This document shows positions 1-7,391 of a stretch of 40,636 nt of DNA, piece after piece. How positions within the stretch are numbered: the first letter of the stretch is position 1; every line of letters starts with the position of its first letter. The notes under the pieces are model-generated. The model was not told the DNA's origin and did no database searches. It was given only the letters and a program-made list of their open reading frames with translations. Made by a program: the position numbers and the translations under genes. Origin of the DNA: Betaproteobacteria bacterium SG8_41. GTDB lineage: Bacteria > Pseudomonadota > Gammaproteobacteria > Burkholderiales > SG8-41. The stretch spans positions 1 to 40,636 of the forward strand of contig LJTT01000019.1 of NCBI GenBank assembly GCA_001303585.1, written 5' to 3'.

Positions 1-764
1 TCAAGGTCGCGGCCTTTGAGCCATGGCAGCTCCTCGGTGAAAAGGGTGACGCACTGGCGCCACGAGCATGGCATGCGCGTGATGTCGGTGCCCCAAAACA
101 TCCGCTCGGGGCCGAAGGCGTCGAACACCTGTTTCAGATACCGGTGAAGGTTGCGGTAGGGGTAGGGCTCGCTCGAATAACCGGGAACAGCGCTTGCCTT
201 CACGGCGACATTGGGGTGCGTGGCAAGCGCCAGCAGATCGCCAAGATCGGCGAAACTCGCATCATCCTTGCTGCCGCGCGCGCGGGCCATATGGTCGATC
301 AGGAGACGCAGCTTTGGGTGCTTCGCGGCGATTGCGGGGATCGCCTTGATCCGGCCGGGTGCCAGAAGTAGTCCCACCGGCAGCCCTGCGCGCTCGGCCG
401 CTGGCCAGAGCCAGTCCATCGTGCCGTCGATGAGCCAGTTCTCCTCGCCCGGCCCCAGGAACGCGAAGCGCAGACCGAGCATGCCGGGCTGATCCTTCCA
501 GCGTTCGATCAGGGAACGATTTTCAGTCCGGCTCACGTCGAAGAAGCCAAGCACTGCGAGGCGGTCCGGGTGTTGCCGCGCTGCCTCAATTGCGACCTCG
601 TTCGCTCTTGGATCCCAGCCGGGCGGATGCAGGACTGCCGCGTTCACGCCGGCCTCGTCCATGGCGCGCAACAACTCGTCCTTGGTGTGCGCCGGGACGT
701 TTCGATGGGGTGGATTCGGCGTGCCGCTTGACCAGATGTGGACCTGTGCATCGACGAATAGCAT
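1..764 (-). CDS. Amidohydrolase (TIM-barrel, amidohydro_2 family), C-terminus cut by window edge
   Basis: The frame stays open from an ATG at 764 to the window edge, giving at least 254 residues with no stop. The N-terminus has the VDAQVHIW strand, which in this family (2-pyrone-4,6-dicarboxylate lactonase, aminocarboxymuconate-semialdehyde decarboxylase relatives) carries the HxH-type metal or substrate site; here the first His position is Gln. Later landmarks are LLIDHMAR in the middle and FWGTDITRMPCSW near the cut end, where the family has a conserved Asp. The likely role is hydrolysis or decarboxylation of a ring-cleavage product or lactone in the cytoplasm. The substrate cannot be assigned. 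The start is preceded by AGAGAGGAAAAAAACC, a usable ribosome site. The gene reads away from the small RNA-like unit at 974-1160. The family call is firm; the function is open. Confidence 0.85.
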   Translation of the reverse strand, partial: MLFVDAQVHIWSSGTPNPPHRNVPAHTKDELLRAMDEAGVNAAVLHPPGWDPRANEVAIEAARQHPDRLAVLGFFDVSRTENRSLIERWKDQPGMLGLRFAFLGPGEENWLIDGTMDWLWPAAERAGLPVGLLLAPGRIKAIPAIAAKHPKLRLLIDHMARARGSKDDASFADLGDLLALATHPNVAVKASAVPGYSSEPYPYRNLHRYLKQVFDAFGPERMFWGTDITRMPCSWRQCVTLFTEELPWLKGRDL

Positions 765-881
765 GGTTTTTTTCCTCTCTGAAGCTGGTGCCACGCGGAT
801 GGTTATTGTGATCCATGCGGTGACGGACGATGGGAAAAGACCGAAAACGCGTGGCCCAGTTCATTTACCGTTAACGGATTT

Positions 882-911
882 CATCGGCGTTTATCGGCGT
901 CCATCGGCGGC
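882..911 (+). repeat. 10-bp tandem array, ATCGGCGT family (3 units)
   Basis: Three consecutive 10-bp units, tcatcggcgt, ttatcggcgt and ccatcggcgg, lie in the gap upstream of the amidohydrolase. The same word recurs inverted and direct at 34341-34425 and once at about 5098-5108. It does not look coding. Confidence 0.7.
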
Positions 912-938
912 CCGGTAATGGGTTTTTGGCGTATTAAG

Positions 939-959
939 TCACGACTGGCCACTCGCGAC
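939..959 (+). repeat. Weak 7-bp periodic stretch
   Basis: TCACGAC, TGGCCAC and TCGCGAC follow each other with 7-bp spacing. It resembles the reverse complement of the GTGANNC heptads found elsewhere in the window, but with only three imperfect units it could be chance. Confidence 0.35.
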
Positions 960-973
960 CCGCAGTTTTTTTC

Positions 974-982
974 TGCTAGACT
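974..982 (+). promoter_or_regulatory. Extended -10 promoter for the small transcript
   Basis: TGC-TAGACT is an extended -10 element (TGn followed by a hexamer matching TATAAT at four of six positions). No good -35 is visible at 16-18 bp upstream, which is usual for extended -10 promoters. Transcription would begin near 989, a few bases before the extended Shine-Dalgarno sequence. This is an inference from motif and position only. Confidence 0.5.
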
Positions 983-1015
983 ACGCGCTGGTCAATTTTG
1001 AAAGGAGGTGATCCC

Positions 1016-1099
1016 GTGAGAGACCTTGAAGGCGTGACCGGCATGCGTGGCTCGAACAGTGGATCAACCCGCCACAGAAGGACGTTCGACCGGCGCTAA
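1016..1099 (+). CDS. 27-aa micro-protein behind an extended Shine-Dalgarno
   Basis: GTG at 1016 lies 7 nt after GGAGG (1004-1008). The frame encodes 27 residues and stops at TAA 1097-1099. The peptide begins VRDLEGVTGM and ends RHRRTFDRR, so it has an acidic-to-neutral start and a strongly basic Arg-rich tail. I recognise no family. The perfect ribosome site and the terminator just downstream make translation plausible. The RNA itself may instead be the active product, in which case this frame is incidental. Conservation of codon positions in relatives would decide between the two. Confidence 0.45.
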   Translation: MRDLEGVTGMRGSNSGSTRHRRTFDRR

Positions 1100-1122
1100 G
1101 CCGGCGTGCCTTTGCAAAAGCG

Positions 1123-1160
1123 ACGCCCTGCGGAATTCGTTCCGCAGGGCGTTTTCTTTT
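1123..1160 (+). terminator. Intrinsic terminator, 13-bp stem with UUCG loop
   Basis: ACGCCCTGCGGAA (1123-1135) pairs perfectly with TTCCGCAGGGCGT (1140-1152) across a TTCG tetraloop. TTTTCTTTT follows. This is an almost ideal Rho-independent terminator for the plus-strand small transcript. Confidence 0.92.
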
Positions 1161-1166
1161 GCGAAG

Positions 1167-1300
1167 TCAGAAATCAGAAGCCAGAAAACCTGAACCGTGG
1201 AGACGCGGCGAGAAACCAGGAATTCAGTTTAACCGCCAAGGCGCCAAATGCGCCAAGAAGAACCAACTTCAATTCAAAATTTAACATTCAAAATTCAAGA
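1167..1300 (+). repeat. Cluster of short degenerate tandem phrases (7-10 bp)
   Basis: Three different phrases lie in the gap between the terminator and the convergent aldolase gene. TCAGAAA-TCAGAAG-CCAGAAA has a 7-bp period (1167-1187). CGCCAAGG-CGCCAAATG-CGCCAAG (1234-1257) has units of 8-9 bp. An AT-rich ATTCAAAATT-type phrase runs from 1268 to 1299. No gene is visible. Such phrase-like repeats recur in several other intergenic gaps of the window. Confidence 0.6.
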
Positions 1301-1308
1301 TCGCGCGC

Positions 1309-2175
1309 TCAGGGCGCGCGCCCGCTCGCCTTGAGTCCTTTCTCCAGCCCCGCAAAAGAATAGGTAGGCAGCGTCATCAGCCAGCGGTAGCCCTTGGTAA
1401 CGAGCGCCTCGATATTCTTCGCGTCCGCATGGGGATGGCCGCAAACGACGTTGTGTGCTTTGCAGATCGCCAGGATCTCGTCGATCGCTGACGCGACCGT
1501 CGGATGATCGTACTGGCGCGGCAGCCCGAGATCCTGCGAGAGGTCGCCTTCCCCGATCAGAACGAAGCCGATCCCCGGCACCTGTTCAAGTATTTTCGGC
1601 AGGTTCTTTATCCCGCGCACTTCCTCGCACTGGATTCCGACCAGGATCTCCCCCTGGGGATTGAGCGGCCACACGTCCGCGCGCTTGTAGTACTCCTGAT
1701 TCGTGAGGCCCCAGTACGGCGCGGCGTTCTTTGGCGCGTCGCCCCGTTGGCCGGCCGGTTCGTAGTACGGGGCGGATGAGGGCCGTGCGTAGCGGCAAGC
1801 CGCGACGGCGTTGCGCGCCTCGTCGACCGTACTGACATGAGGCCAGACGATGCCGTAGACGCCGATATCCAGCACCTGTTTCGCGATGAACTGGTTCATC
1901 TCGCCGCCGTTCACAGGAATGCGGACCATCGGCGTGACAGCCGGCGCGATGCTGCCCGATTTGAGGATCTGCTTGCGATCCAGCATGTATTGCATGCAGT
2001 TGCGCAGCAATTGAACGTCGAACGGGTTGTGCTCCATCTCGAACACCACGGCGTCGTAGGGTGCCGCGTTGATCGCCTGCGCCATCCCGATCTCGGGTGG
2101 CGAGAAAGTCGTGATGGCGGGCTTGCCCTGCTCGAGTGCCCGGATCGCGCCGTTGAGGCGGGGTATTTCAGCCAT
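1309..2175 (-). CDS. HpcH/HpaI-family aldolase / citrate-lyase-like protein
   Basis: This 288-aa protein belongs to the class II pyruvate aldolase family, which retro-aldol cleaves 2-keto-3-deoxy acids or 4-hydroxy-2-oxo acids with a divalent metal. Visible landmarks are VFEMEH (about residues 44-49, equivalent to the family's D-x-EH segment), GIQCEE (metal-ligand Glu strand) and IGEGDLSQDLG (metal-ligand Asp loop, usually IGPNDLS). The length is slightly above the usual 250-270 because of an insertion around APYYEPAGQRGDAP. The ATG at 2175 is preceded by GAAAGGAGCTGAACC, a good ribosome site. It stands alone on the minus strand, downstream of the acyl-CoA dehydrogenase. The substrate is unknown; the changed EGDLS loop suggests a specialised branch. 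Confidence 0.85.
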   Translation of the reverse strand: MAEIPRLNGAIRALEQGKPAITTFSPPEIGMAQAINAAPYDAVVFEMEHNPFDVQLLRNCMQYMLDRKQILKSGSIAPAVTPMVRIPVNGGEMNQFIAKQVLDIGVYGIVWPHVSTVDEARNAVAACRYARPSSAPYYEPAGQRGDAPKNAAPYWGLTNQEYYKRADVWPLNPQGEILVGIQCEEVRGIKNLPKILEQVPGIGFVLIGEGDLSQDLGLPRQYDHPTVASAIDEILAICKAHNVVCGHPHADAKNIEALVTKGYRWLMTLPTYSFAGLEKGLKASGRAP

Positions 2176-2362
2176 GGTTCAGCTCCTTTCAGGTCGGCGC
2201 GCGGGAAGGGTTTGCGCACACGGGGTTACAGGAAAAGCTTCCACTCCCACCGGGCTCGCGTCAAGGACAACGGTTCCGCCCCGCATTGGAGCAGGCAGTG
2301 ACGATGTCCTGGCCGGGATCGGCAGGAAAGCTTGCACGATTTGCCGATTGCGATGGTGACCG

Positions 2363-3547
2363 TCAAGCGCGGAACATCGTGTTTGCCGCTTTCAGGAACA
2401 GCGTCCGATTGACGCCGTCCGAGTGCAGGAATGCAGCGGCATCGCGCACGAGTTTTTCCACGCCCACTTCCTTCATGTAACCGTGGCCGCCATGGATCTC
2501 CATTGTCCAGGTGGCGATCTTCCAGGCAGATTGCGCGGCCATCGCCTTCGGCAGCGCGCCGAGTGTCTTGTCCCAGCCCGATTGGGGATGGTCCGCAAGC
2601 CAGCAGGCGCGGTGAATGTACGCGCGCGATGCGTCGATCAACATCCGCATCTCGGCGAGCTGGGCGCGAATGCCGTCATGCTCGATCAGGCATTTGCCGC
2701 CTTGCACCCGCAGCCGGGCCCATTCGATCGCCTTGCGATGCAGCGCAACGGCGACGCCCAATACGGTCGCGCCCGCGTAGGCGTTGGACTGCGGCGAGAA
2801 CTGGGCAAATACGTCCGAGCCCTTGTTGACTTCGCCCACCACGTTCTCGTCCGGAATGACGCAATCCTGGAAGACGAGCTCGGCGTTGTTAGCCAGCCGC
2901 TCTCCCATCTTGTCGTGGACCCGGCCGATCGTGAAACCCGGATGGCCCCGTTCAAGCAGGAAGCACGTCGACCCGTTGGCCATGGTCTTCTGCCGGTCGG
3001 TCTGGACCATCACGAGGTAATGGCTGGCCCGGTTGCCGTTGGAGATGAAGTGCTTCATGCCGTTCACGACCCAGCCCCCGCGCGTGCGCTCGGCGCTGGT
3101 GCGAAACGGCACCGGCTGATTGGTGTGCTTGTCCGAGCCGTTGCCGGGTTCCGACATGCCGATCGCAAGGACCGCCCGCGGATTTTTCGCAAAAACAGGC
3201 AACACCCGCGCGCGCTGCTCGTCGTTGAAGGCCTTCTGCATCAGCTGGGCGATCTTGAAGGTCTGGGCCAGCACGACGGAGATGCCCATGTCGCCGATGG
3301 CGAGCTCCTCCACCACCATCGCGGTGGTGAGCGAGTCGAGCCCGAGCCCGCCCCACTGCTCCTCGAGAGTCATGGTGCGGATGCCGAGCGCGTCGGCTTT
3401 TTCCACCAGCTCCCAGGAAAAACACTCCTCGGGATTCTGCTTCGCGTCGAGCGCGGCCGAGCGCGGCCTGATCTCCTGGTCGACGAAGCGACGGACCGTC
3501 TCCAGGATGGCTAGCTGATCCTGATTTGATACGAGCATATCGTTCAT
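2363..3547 (-). CDS. Acyl-CoA dehydrogenase family protein
   Basis: This is a 394-aa flavoprotein of the acyl-CoA dehydrogenase superfamily, which makes the alpha,beta double bond in acyl-CoA thioesters and passes electrons to ETF. It has the N-terminal helical domain, the central beta-domain with AIGMSEPGNGSD (FAD/substrate loop) and VVNGMKHFISNG, and the C-terminal helical domain with EIHGGHGY. In short- and medium-chain enzymes the catalytic Glu sits in a YEGT motif near the C-terminus; here the matching segment reads HSDGVNR, so Asp replaces Glu if the alignment is right. The ATG at 3547 was chosen because homology starts there; the frame stays open 127 codons further upstream but that part is unlike a protein. 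The substrate is not assignable. Confidence 0.88.
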   Translation of the reverse strand: MNDMLVSNQDQLAILETVRRFVDQEIRPRSAALDAKQNPEECFSWELVEKADALGIRTMTLEEQWGGLGLDSLTTAMVVEELAIGDMGISVVLAQTFKIAQLMQKAFNDEQRARVLPVFAKNPRAVLAIGMSEPGNGSDKHTNQPVPFRTSAERTRGGWVVNGMKHFISNGNRASHYLVMVQTDRQKTMANGSTCFLLERGHPGFTIGRVHDKMGERLANNAELVFQDCVIPDENVVGEVNKGSDVFAQFSPQSNAYAGATVLGVAVALHRKAIEWARLRVQGGKCLIEHDGIRAQLAEMRMLIDASRAYIHRACWLADHPQSGWDKTLGALPKAMAAQSAWKIATWTMEIHGGHGYMKEVGVEKLVRDAAAFLHSDGVNRTLFLKAANTMFRA

Positions 3548-3751
3548 GGCGCACCTTGCTCCGATTCGTGAAAGTCGGCGGTGAGAACCACTACCAGATT
3601 GAGGCCCGCCAGGCTGAGGCCAGGCCCGCTGTCCGGTGTGAAAAAGTACAAAGGGCGAAGCGCAACATGATACCGCGTGAACGGCAGAGCGGAAATAATA
3701 CTCGCGCCGGGATGCGCCCTGATTTTCCATCTCAACGTCTCGAATCCTTGG

Positions 3752-3760
3752 TGATACAGT
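3752..3760 (+). promoter_or_regulatory. Possible extended -10 promoter of the MFS gene
   Basis: TGA-TACAGT fits an extended -10 element. It would start transcription near 3767, about 28 nt before the proposed near-cognate start of the transporter. The -35 is poor. Confidence 0.35.
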
Positions 3761-3839
3761 GCCGCAGTGACAAAGCGCTGACTGGAGACACGTTATTACA
3801 CCCGCCGGACGCCTCATCGCCACGATTTGCTGCGCCGAA

Positions 3840-5000
3840 GTGCTGAGCATGACTGCGTTCTCAGCTTTCGTGACCCTGCTGCCCGTGCTGGCTCCCGAGT
3901 TTGGGCTCAACAACTCCCAAGCGGGCATGATCGGCGGTATCGTGCTGGGCGGCTACATGGCAGGCGTGCCCATACTTGGGCCGCTTACCGACCGTATCGA
4001 TGCGCGTCGGGTATACGCGGTCGCTGCGATCGTTGCCGCAAGCGGCGCCCTCGGCTTCTCCATGGTGGCAAGCGGGTTCTGGTCAGCGTTCCTTTGCCAG
4101 GCGCTGATCGGCATTGGGCTGGCCGGAACCTACATTCCCGGCATGAAGGCGCTCACTGATCGCCTGGAGGGCCCCCTGCAGAGCAGGGGCGCCGCCATTT
4201 ACGGGGCGACGTTCGGTGTTGGCGCCAGTGCATCGCTCGTCCTGGCCGGCGCGATGGCTGAGGCTTTTGGCTGGCGAATCGCTTTTCTGGTGGCGAGCGC
4301 CGGACCGCTGCTGGCAGCTGCCATCATCGTGCTCGCGCTGGAACCAAGGGTGCCCCGGCCGTTAGCGCGCCCGGCGCTGCTCGACTTCCGACCGGCGTTT
4401 CGGAATCGAGCCGTGCGCCCGTACCTGTTCGCGACAGCCGCGCACTCGTGGGAGTTGCATGCGACCCGCGCATGGCTTGTCGCCTTTCTTACTTTTGCCG
4501 TTGGCCTGCGCGGCGGTGCCGAGAGTGTGCCGGTTTCGGTTGCGTTGACGACGGCGGTTATCTTTCTGCTCGGGCCGCTCGCGAGCGTGAGCGGCAATGA
4601 ACTGGCGCTGCGCCTTGGCCGCGCACGCGTGATGACCTTTGGTCCCACGCTATCGGCCCTTGCGAGCTGCATCATCGGATTCCTCGCCGGTTCACCGTGG
4701 ATCGGGCTGCTCGTGTTCGCGGCGGTTCACATGTATTTCATCGGCATCGACGCCGGCACCATGACGGCCGGCGTGGTAAACGCCGCCGACCCGGCCCATC
4801 GCGGCGCCACATTGACGTTGTACTCCCTGGTGGGATTCGGAACCGGATTCATCTCGCCGACCGTGTTCGGCGTGGTGCTCGACCTTGCCGGCGGCCGTGG
4901 CGAGCCCGTCGCCTGGGGGCTGGCGTTCGCAAGCCTCGGGTTGGTCGCGCTGCTGGGTGTCATTCCCGCGCGGCGGCTTGCCCGGCCCAAGCAGGCGTGA
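3840..5000 (+). CDS. Major facilitator superfamily transporter
   Basis: This is a hydrophobic protein of at least 386 aa with about 12 predicted membrane segments. The family loop between TM2 and TM3 reads GPLTDRIDARRVY (family G-x3-D-R-x-G-R-R). It probably moves a small organic anion or drug across the inner membrane. GTG at 3840 is the first conventional start, but it cuts into TM1. The same frame is open 24 codons further upstream, and residues TPAGRLIATICCAEVL just before the GTG look like genuine TM1 sequence. A GGAGA at 3784-3788 sits 6 nt before ATT at 3795, so the real start may be that near-cognate codon. It is divergent from the acyl-CoA dehydrogenase gene, with a gap under 300 bp. 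The substrate is unknown. Confidence 0.85.
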   Translation: MLSMTAFSAFVTLLPVLAPEFGLNNSQAGMIGGIVLGGYMAGVPILGPLTDRIDARRVYAVAAIVAASGALGFSMVASGFWSAFLCQALIGIGLAGTYIPGMKALTDRLEGPLQSRGAAIYGATFGVGASASLVLAGAMAEAFGWRIAFLVASAGPLLAAAIIVLALEPRVPRPLARPALLDFRPAFRNRAVRPYLFATAAHSWELHATRAWLVAFLTFAVGLRGGAESVPVSVALTTAVIFLLGPLASVSGNELALRLGRARVMTFGPTLSALASCIIGFLAGSPWIGLLVFAAVHMYFIGIDAGTMTAGVVNAADPAHRGATLTLYSLVGFGTGFISPTVFGVVLDLAGGRGEPVAWGLAFASLGLVALLGVIPARRLARPKQA

Positions 5001-5001
5001 T

Positions 5002-5026
5002 GGTGAATCGTGAAACGTGAAACGCG
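5002..5026 (+). repeat. 7-bp tandem array, GTGAAWC family (3 units)
   Basis: GTGAATC-GTGAAAC-GTGAAAC begins three bases after the MFS stop codon. The same heptad recurs at 27885-27916 and, inverted, at 11746-11759 and 8982-8995. Confidence 0.75.
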
Positions 5027-5177
5027 CCTTAATTCTTTGCCCGCCTCTGCAGTTCGCCTGCTTTCGTCTGATGGTTCGGCAAAGATATCAATTGGCATTC
5101 ATCGGCGGTTGACGGGGAGAGCGGGACAGCGCACACGCTATACCGGTTTGCGGGTTGCGGGTTAGACTCGCAGAGCA

Positions 5178-5810
5178 ATGCGGCCCGCTGCTCCCGTTCG
5201 CAAGCATTTCTCGATGATCCGCGAGTTTCAGCTCGCCGACTTCTTCACGTTGGGCAACGCGGCCTGCGGCGTTGCAGCCGTGTTCTGCGCGACAATCTTC
5301 ATGGGCCAGCAGACGCTGTCCCATTTCCACGCGGCCGTCGCCCTTACGCTGGCTGCGCTGGTTTTCGACGTGCTCGATGGCCGTATCGCCCGCTGGCGGC
5401 AAAAGCATTCGGCGCTTGGCCGCGAGCTGGATTCGCTGGCGGATATTATCTCCTTCGGCGTCGCGCCGGCGGTTCTTGGATTCTCGGCGGGTTTGCGCGG
5501 CGGCTGGGACTGGATAGCCTTGATCTACTTCGTGTGCTGCGGGGTTAGCCGACTGGCCCGCTTCAACGTAACCGCGGAGACTCTCGCGGCGGAAACGGGC
5601 AAGGTGGCCTACTTCGAGGGCACGCCGATTCCCACCAGCGTAGTGTTGACCGGTGTGCTCGGCTTTGCCGCATGGCAGGGGCGACTGGGAGAGAATCTCT
5701 ATTGGGGCGTGTGGACGCTGGGTCCGTGGGACCTTCATCCCTTGGCGTTGCTTTTTATGCTGTCGGGCACGTTGATGGTCAGCAAGACGCTCCGGATTCC
5801 CAAGTTTTGA
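5178..5810 (+). CDS. pssA: CDP-diacylglycerol--serine O-phosphatidyltransferase
   Basis: This integral membrane enzyme of 210 aa transfers phosphatidyl from CDP-diacylglycerol to serine, the first step to phosphatidylethanolamine. The CDP-alcohol phosphatidyltransferase signature D-x2-D-G-x2-A-R-x8-G-x3-D-x3-D is complete: Asp64, Asp67, Gly68, Ala71, Arg72, Gly81, Asp85 and Asp89. Several hydrophobic segments follow. It belongs to the short, Gram-positive-like type II PssA group common in betaproteobacteria (about 200-280 aa). ATG at 5178 is the annotated start; ATG at 5214 (MIREFQ) is a credible alternative closer to where conserved sequence begins. In many relatives pssA lies near psd or ilvC, but neither is seen here. 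Confidence 0.9.
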   Translation: MRPAAPVRKHFSMIREFQLADFFTLGNAACGVAAVFCATIFMGQQTLSHFHAAVALTLAALVFDVLDGRIARWRQKHSALGRELDSLADIISFGVAPAVLGFSAGLRGGWDWIALIYFVCCGVSRLARFNVTAETLAAETGKVAYFEGTPIPTSVVLTGVLGFAAWQGRLGENLYWGVWTLGPWDLHPLALLFMLSGTLMVSKTLRIPKF

Positions 5811-5876
5811 AGAACCCTGGCAAACCCTGGCGATGGTGGTCCCCCATCGCTGCTCTCGAAACGAACACGGCGGGCA

Positions 5877-6896
5877 ATGACAGGGGCGGCTGGCATGGTT
5901 GAAAGCGACTGCCCCAGACTGCGTTTGCTGATGGCCCCTGGCACTCTCCCGAGCCAGGGAAAGAATCGCCTGGATTTCCTGCGCTACAGCCGCAGCGGCC
6001 GGCCACGCCTGACCGGTGAGGCGCTATTGGACACGCTGCCGGAGATCGGGTCCATTGCGCGCGTGCACGTTGACGAGGCGAACCCGCATGAAGTGGCGAC
6101 GGTGGAGGATCTGCGCCGATTGGCGCTACGAGCTGAAAGCCTTTTGCGCCTTGCCGAGGTGGACGGGCTCGTCCTGGTCCAGGGCACCAACAGTCTGGAA
6201 GAGACGGCGTATTTTCTGCATCTCACGGTGCATAGCACGAAACCGATTGTGGTGACCGGCGCCCAGCGGCCATACACGGCGTTGAGCACCGACGGACCGA
6301 TCAACCTGCTCGATGCCATCCGAGTTGCGAGTGCGTCCGAGACTCATGGCAAAGGCGTGGTCGTGGTGACCAATGGCGAAATCAACGCGGCGCGCGAGGT
6401 GACCAAGACCAGCACCTATCGTCTGCATGCGTTTCGCAGCCGCGATATGGGGCTACTCGGATATGCCGATGCTGACAGGATCGTGTACTACCGCACGCCG
6501 ACGCGGCGTCACACGAGCAGCAGCGAGTTCGACCTGGGGCCGGTAGCGCGACTGCCAAGCGTCGACGTCCTCTATATCCACGCAGGCACCCGGCGCGGTC
6601 AAGCCGAAGCGGCCATCCGGGAGGGCGTAAAAGGGCTGGTGGTGGCAGGCACCGGCGCGGGTTCGCCCGGACACCTGGCGAAGGAATTGACCGGCATCGC
6701 GGCCAGCGGCAAGGCTGTCGTTGTGCAGAGCTCCCGCGTCGGCGAAGGCCGGGTCGTCCAGCACAATAATTGGCACGAGCCCGGCATGGTTGTCGCAGAC
6801 AATCTGTCTCCGCACAAAGCGGCGTTGCTGCTGGCGCTGGCCCTGACGAAAAGCGGGGATCCGGAGGAGATCCAGCGCATTTTTGAAGAATACTGA
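5877..6896 (+). CDS. Asparaginase-family amidohydrolase with altered active-site motifs
   Basis: This 339-aa protein aligns along its length with type I/II L-asparaginases, which hydrolyse Asn or Gln side-chain amides. The N-terminal Thr motif, normally TGGTIA, reads APGTLP, keeping the nucleophile-position Thr23. The second motif, normally GTDTLEET, reads GTNSLEET, so the catalytic Asp is Asn105. The Lys of the triad appears kept in REVTKTST (Lys177). No signal peptide is evident, so it acts in the cytoplasm. ATG at 5877 gives the longest frame; ATG at 5895 after AGGGGC is equally plausible. It lies 66 bp after pssA on the same strand. Because two hallmark motifs differ from classical enzymes, the substrate may not be asparagine. 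Confidence 0.85.
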   Translation: MTGAAGMVESDCPRLRLLMAPGTLPSQGKNRLDFLRYSRSGRPRLTGEALLDTLPEIGSIARVHVDEANPHEVATVEDLRRLALRAESLLRLAEVDGLVLVQGTNSLEETAYFLHLTVHSTKPIVVTGAQRPYTALSTDGPINLLDAIRVASASETHGKGVVVVTNGEINAAREVTKTSTYRLHAFRSRDMGLLGYADADRIVYYRTPTRRHTSSSEFDLGPVARLPSVDVLYIHAGTRRGQAEAAIREGVKGLVVAGTGAGSPGHLAKELTGIAASGKAVVVQSSRVGEGRVVQHNNWHEPGMVVADNLSPHKAALLLALALTKSGDPEEIQRIFEEY

Positions 6897-7088
6897 TGGA
6901 TCGGTCCGTGAGCTATGTATAACCGCCATCGAGCGCCAACCCGCCGGCGCCGGGGCCATTCAGCGCCGAGTCGAGGACGCGACGGCAGGCAGGGCACTTT
7001 TCGGTCGCCCGGAAGTCTTACTAAAAATTCCTCCCGATCCGGCGCGGCTGGCTCGGGGCCATCGGGATCGCGCATAAACGAGGCTTGA

Positions 7089-7205
7089 ATGAGCGTCGTG
7101 ACCGCACTGATCAGTATCGTGATCATCGGGATCCTCGCGTACCTGGCGCTCGAGCGTCTGTTTCCGAAAGATCCGCCTGAAGGCGGGGAGGCCTCGGACA
7201 GCTAA
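7089..7205 (+). CDS. 38-aa single-span membrane micro-protein (candidate)
   Basis: An ATG at 7089 with GAGG 6 nt upstream opens a 38-codon frame ending TAA at 7203-7205. Residues 3-21 are continuously hydrophobic (VVTALISIVIIGILAYLAL), forming one transmembrane helix. A charged tail follows (ERLFPKDPPEGGEASDS). The layout, a short N-terminus, one helix and an acidic hydrophilic tail, is typical of real small membrane proteins. I recognise no family. It sits alone between the asparaginase-like gene and a 102-aa coiled-coil gene. Confidence 0.55.
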   Translation: MSVVTALISIVIIGILAYLALERLFPKDPPEGGEASDS

Positions 7206-7391
7206 AGCCGCCGATGTGGCAGTCGCTCGCCGAGTCATCGTCAAGGCCCACGAATTGGCGATGGCAAGGGACTCGAGCTTCCCATCCTCCGTTCAGGGAA
7301 ACCAACAAAGTAAGGCGGGCGGCTGATAACAGGTTTCTTTCGCGCGGCTCATAGTGACAAAATAAGATGGTCCATTTTCAGGAGAGACCCC

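Larger units (their letters stand above)
989..1160 (+). ncRNA. Putative small RNA / micro-mRNA with extended anti-anti-Shine-Dalgarno sequence
   Basis: A self-contained unit of about 170 nt lies between an extended -10 promoter and a strong intrinsic terminator. At 1000-1014 it carries GAAAGGAGGTGATCC, a 15-nt perfect complement to the 3' end usual in betaproteobacterial 16S rRNA (GGATCACCTCCTTTC). That is far longer than a normal ribosome-binding site. A 27-codon GTG frame follows with proper spacing, then a short hairpin (CCGGC...GCCGG, 1090-1104) and the terminator. It could be a leader-peptide mRNA, a translated small protein, or an RNA that titrates ribosomes. I recall, without being able to check, reports of toxic betaproteobacterial small RNAs that bind the anti-Shine-Dalgarno. 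The boundaries are approximate. Confidence 0.6.

Noticed and set aside
586-918. Several 70-90 codon frames around the amidohydrolase start
   Set aside because: They overlap the real gene or the repeat-bearing gap, and none has both a ribosome site and protein-like composition.
2423-3514. 363-codon open frame on the plus strand opposite the acyl-CoA dehydrogenase
   Set aside because: It is rich in Arg, His, Gly and Ala, has no family features and mirrors a clear gene; long antisense frames are expected at this GC content.
6883-7077. 64-codon plus-strand frame after the asparaginase-like gene
   Set aside because: It starts inside the end of that gene, has no ribosome site and no protein-like pattern.
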